Of a DNA stretch of 64,000 nt, positions 61,958 to 64,000 are shown piece by piece. The notes under the pieces are model-generated. The model did no database searches. It was given only the letters and a program-made list of their open reading frames with translations, and was not told where the DNA came from. Position numbers and translations under genes: made by a program. How positions within the stretch are numbered: the stretch's first letter is position 1; every line of letters begins with the position of its first letter. The stretch covers positions 3,123,373 to 3,187,372 of the forward strand of contig NZ_KQ033912.1 of the NCBI RefSeq assembly GCF_000969835.1, in the 5' to 3' direction. The stretch comes from Parabacteroides goldsteinii DSM 19448 = WAL 12034 (GTDB lineage: Bacteria; Bacteroidota; Bacteroidia; Bacteroidales; Tannerellaceae).

Positions 61958-63162
61958 ACTGTTGTTTCTTCTGTGGTGGATACTGGTAATGAGATGGTAA
62001 ATTCACTGTATTTTCCTTCCTGGCTTTCGACGCTGACATAGCCGCCGTGCGAGCGGGTGACGTTCATGACATAATTCAGTCCCAGGCCGAAACCTGTAAC
62101 ACCATCGGCAGCATTGCTCCGGTTGATCGAAGCCCGTTCGAACTTGTCGAATATATGGTTTTGTGCAGCAAGAGAAATACCGATCCCGTTGTCTTTTACC
62201 TTGATTTGTGTGAATTGGTTATACCGGCAGGAAGTGATCTGTATTTCGATCGCCTCCCCGGAGTATTTGATCGCATTGTCTATCAGGTTGCTGACCGCCT
62301 CCTTCAGATATTCTTCATCCGCAAATATGTCTTCCGCTTCTATGTTTAACAGGAAAGTGACGGTTTTATTCGTCTTGGCAGTGAATAACTGTGTCAGTTC
62401 CTCCAACATCGGGCGGATAGGGATCAGGCTTTTTTCAAGCAGTAATTGTCCGTGTTCCAGCTTGGAGATGGTCAGCACTTTGTTGGTCAGGGCCAGCAGA
62501 TGTTGTGCTTCTTCTTCCAGGATGTCGAAGTATTTCTCTTTCTTCTCCGGTTTTCCGTCCAGCTTTCCGCTTCGGAGGATACGGGCACCCATCAGGATCG
62601 AGCTGAGAGGTGTTTTCATATCGTGGATCATCGCATAGGAGAAGTCTTCCCGTATTCGTGCGATCTCGTCCTGTTGTTTGATAATTTTGATTTGCTTCCG
62701 GATACAGATCAGCAGGATTCCCAGCGCAATAGTCGTTCCGAAGAAAAAGTAGAGTAGCTTGCCGATAGAACCTGCCCGCGGATTTTTAATGTATGCCTGT
62801 ACGCCTTGTGTCTCACTGACCGGGAAAACAAAAGTGTGCCGTTCGTTGAACAGGCGGTTGTAATCTGTGAAATAGCGGATATTCTCCCGTTGTACCGCAG
62901 CAGGGCTGTCCAGGGATACCGTATCTATGCGAAACGCCAGTTTGTCGAGATGGCGTTTGTCGAGTTCTTCCCGGAAGAGGGCGGGAAGGGATTTTGTTTT
63001 GTCTGTCTCATATTGTTCGGTAGCGTGGCAGAAAGATTCGTGTAGCTGTCGTGCCAGTTGTTCTTTTGTCAGTGAATAACTTCGCCCGATCCATTGCCCG
63101 ATAAGGAAAAGGACGATTAAGGAGGTGACAGCCGATGATATAATGTAGAATGATTTCGTCAT
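61954..63162 (-). CDS. Sensor histidine kinase
   Basis: The 402-residue membrane kinase has helices at about 7-26 and 134-154 flanking a ~105-residue periplasmic sensor region without a recognised domain. Next is a short linker, HisKA with His180 (YAMIHDMKTPLSSIL) and HATPase (NLIDNAIKYSGEA, VKDNGIGIS, GFGLGLNYV). All kinase boxes (H, N, G1, G2) look intact. Transcribed with the response regulator from a TATCTTTG promoter 20 bp upstream. Signal unknown. Confidence 0.95.
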   Translation of the reverse strand: MTKSFYIISSAVTSLIVLFLIGQWIGRSYSLTKEQLARQLHESFCHATEQYETDKTKSLPALFREELDKRHLDKLAFRIDTVSLDSPAAVQRENIRYFTDYNRLFNERHTFVFPVSETQGVQAYIKNPRAGSIGKLLYFFFGTTIALGILLICIRKQIKIIKQQDEIARIREDFSYAMIHDMKTPLSSILMGARILRSGKLDGKPEKKEKYFDILEEEAQHLLALTNKVLTISKLEHGQLLLEKSLIPIRPMLEELTQLFTAKTNKTVTFLLNIEAEDIFADEEYLKEAVSNLIDNAIKYSGEAIEIQITSCRYNQFTQIKVKDNGIGISLAAQNHIFDKFERASINRSNAADGVTGFGLGLNYVMNVTRSHGGYVSVESQEGKYSEFTISLPVSTTEETTV

Positions 63163-63181
63163 AATACTTTGATTTCATTGG

Positions 63182-63189
63182 CAAAGATA
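63182..63189 (-). promoter_or_regulatory. -7 box of the two-component operon
   Basis: TATCTTTG on the minus strand fits TAnnTTTG and lies 19 bp before the kinase start. No clear -33 TTG. Confidence 0.5.
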
Positions 63190-63275
63190 GGTAATTTCAT
63201 TTTTCCGGCACCCTTCGCTTTCCATCTTAACGTAAAGATAACGTTGGGATAACATTCCGTTTCTTTGTTCCTCTG

Positions 63276-63283
63276 TATCTTTG
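63276..63283 (+). promoter_or_regulatory. -7 box of the rightmost membrane-protein gene
   Basis: TATCTTTG fits the consensus. It lies at the ATG 63281 of the longest frame, so the transcript starts after that codon and the real start is the ATG at 63314. Confidence 0.5.
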
Positions 63284-63313
63284 CAATGTAGAAATCAAAT
63301 AAAAACAAACGAT

Positions 63314-63913
63314 ATGGAAACAAAAGAAATGAATTTGGAAGGATACGCTCATTCGGAAGGCGTAGAGGTGAAAGTGAGTGCGGCCCGGGTAAATATAACG
63401 ATATTGCTCTATTTGTTCTTTTTTGTCGTAGGCGCAGTTGTATTGTTCAATTATATTTGGGGAGATGGCTCGAGTTATGGCGCCGGATATGAACTGGGAA
63501 ACATTGCCAGGCTACAGGCTTTATCTGTAAAAGGTGCAATTATTATGGCTCTTTGTTGTTTAGTATATACCTTGCTTCAATATGGTTTGCTGTATTGGTT
63601 TACCGGAAAAGATCGCCGGGCGCTCCATTGGAACACGGACTGGAAGTCATTAGGATTTCTGGTGAAGAAACCGCTGCTTTTGAAATATTACCGGATAGCG
63701 TTGCTGACTCCGTTTGTTCTGATTGGTTTACTTCCTTTTATACATGGTCTTTGTACAGGAAATGATGTCTGCTTTTTTATTGGTGTCTTCTGTATTGTGG
63801 GTAGCGGCGCTGATTGCTATTATTTCTGGAAACTTCGTTCTTTCAATGGCAACGATAAGATAGTGGATGGGGATGAGTCGCTGAGCGCTACTATTATAAA
63901 GAATTCTTATTAA
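63314..63913 (+). CDS. Four-helix membrane protein, unknown function
   Basis: 199 residues from METKEMNLEGYAHSEG; the upstream ATG at 63281 is excluded by the -7 box position. Helices are near 28-50 (ITILLYLFFFVVGAVVLFNY), 75-97 (AIIMALCCLVYTLLQYGLLY), 128-150 (YRIALLTPFVLIGLLPFIHG) and 155-175 (VCFFIGVFCIVGSGADCYYF). The overall layout recalls DUF3267-type membrane proteins, but no HExxH motif is seen, so I leave it unassigned. Divergent from the sensor kinase gene across 151 bp, which may imply linked regulation. Confidence 0.75.
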   Translation: METKEMNLEGYAHSEGVEVKVSAARVNITILLYLFFFVVGAVVLFNYIWGDGSSYGAGYELGNIARLQALSVKGAIIMALCCLVYTLLQYGLLYWFTGKDRRALHWNTDWKSLGFLVKKPLLLKYYRIALLTPFVLIGLLPFIHGLCTGNDVCFFIGVFCIVGSGADCYYFWKLRSFNGNDKIVDGDESLSATIIKNSY

Positions 63914-63945
63914 GACCTAAACCTATAAACACACTATTTTTATGA

Positions 63946-63980
63946 AAGAAGGCAGGAGAACTCTCTTGCCTTCTTCTTTG
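63946..63980 (+). terminator. Terminator at the right edge
   Basis: AAGAAGGCA (63946-63954) and TGCCTTCTT (63967-63975) pair, the stem extended inward by GGAG/CTCT with one G-U pair. A T-rich CTTTG follows. It ends the membrane-protein gene. Confidence 0.7.
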
Positions 63981-64000
63981 ATAATCGAATAACAAATAAT

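Noticed and set aside
1..64000. CRISPR arrays, tRNA or rRNA genes, complete insertion sequences
   Set aside because: I looked for regularly spaced repeats, tRNA cloverleaf elements and transposase motifs in the non-coding gaps and saw none. A dedicated tRNA scan would be needed to exclude a divergent tRNA.

Overview
The window comes from a Bacteroidota chromosome, most probably Parabacteroides (family Tannerellaceae). The reasons are the TAnnTTTG-type -7 boxes, NigD-like, DUF4374, DUF3127 and DUF5683 families, several SusC/TonB-type receptors, a lipoprotein form of TamA, and a large S-layer-type surface protein ending in a DUF6383-like domain, a class I know chiefly from Parabacteroides. Genus is inferred from gene content. 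No rRNA, tRNA, CRISPR array, transposase or site-specific recombinase gene was found.

Layout. 1-1484: ECF sigma factor, membrane anti-sigma-like protein and a partial exported protein (minus). 1537-4257: NigD-like lipoprotein, lpxB, surE (minus). 4258-5397: long non-coding region holding a pair of inverted 32-bp palindromes with an outward-facing promoter between them. 5398-9051: the S-layer-type gene. 9444-15761: parA, parB, DUF5683, MltD-like transglycosylase and the RelA/SpoT enzyme. 15861-16800: flavodoxin and DUF2023. 17110-20703: a possible metal-uptake pair (His-rich membrane protein and TonB receptor with CxxC) and a nitroreductase. 20957-22872: Tat-exported DUF362 and DUF6599 proteins. 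22936-28807: a XusABC-like siderophore operon containing an added esterase. 28981-35924: tamL-tamB. 36509-37431: two decayed phage-type genes. 37315-42612: membrane MutS-like ATPase, IMPase-family phosphatase, Ca/Na exchanger, DUF3127, MerR and M23 peptidase. 42709-45336: alaS. 45630-49256: GH2 lipoprotein. 49257-59471: a second pair of inverted 32-bp palindromes followed by an operon for an HU-like/DUF4469 protein and two giant secreted proteins. 59544-61112: M81 peptidase. 61262-63162: two-component system. 63314-63913: four-helix membrane protein.

The most notable signal is the pair of matched palindrome modules. At 5121-5316 and at 49569-49742 two 32-bp near-palindromes face each other as an inverted pair, end 69-82 bp before a surface-protein locus, and share a half-site consensus. 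They look like recombination sites of one DNA invertase controlling phase variation. Promoter inversion is established for S-layer glycoproteins of Parabacteroides distasonis. In the first module a well-formed promoter points away from the S-layer gene, so the assembled orientation looks OFF. The second module sits in front of a gene for a possible DNA-binding protein and two adhesin-like giants, which would put that operon in the same switching regulon.
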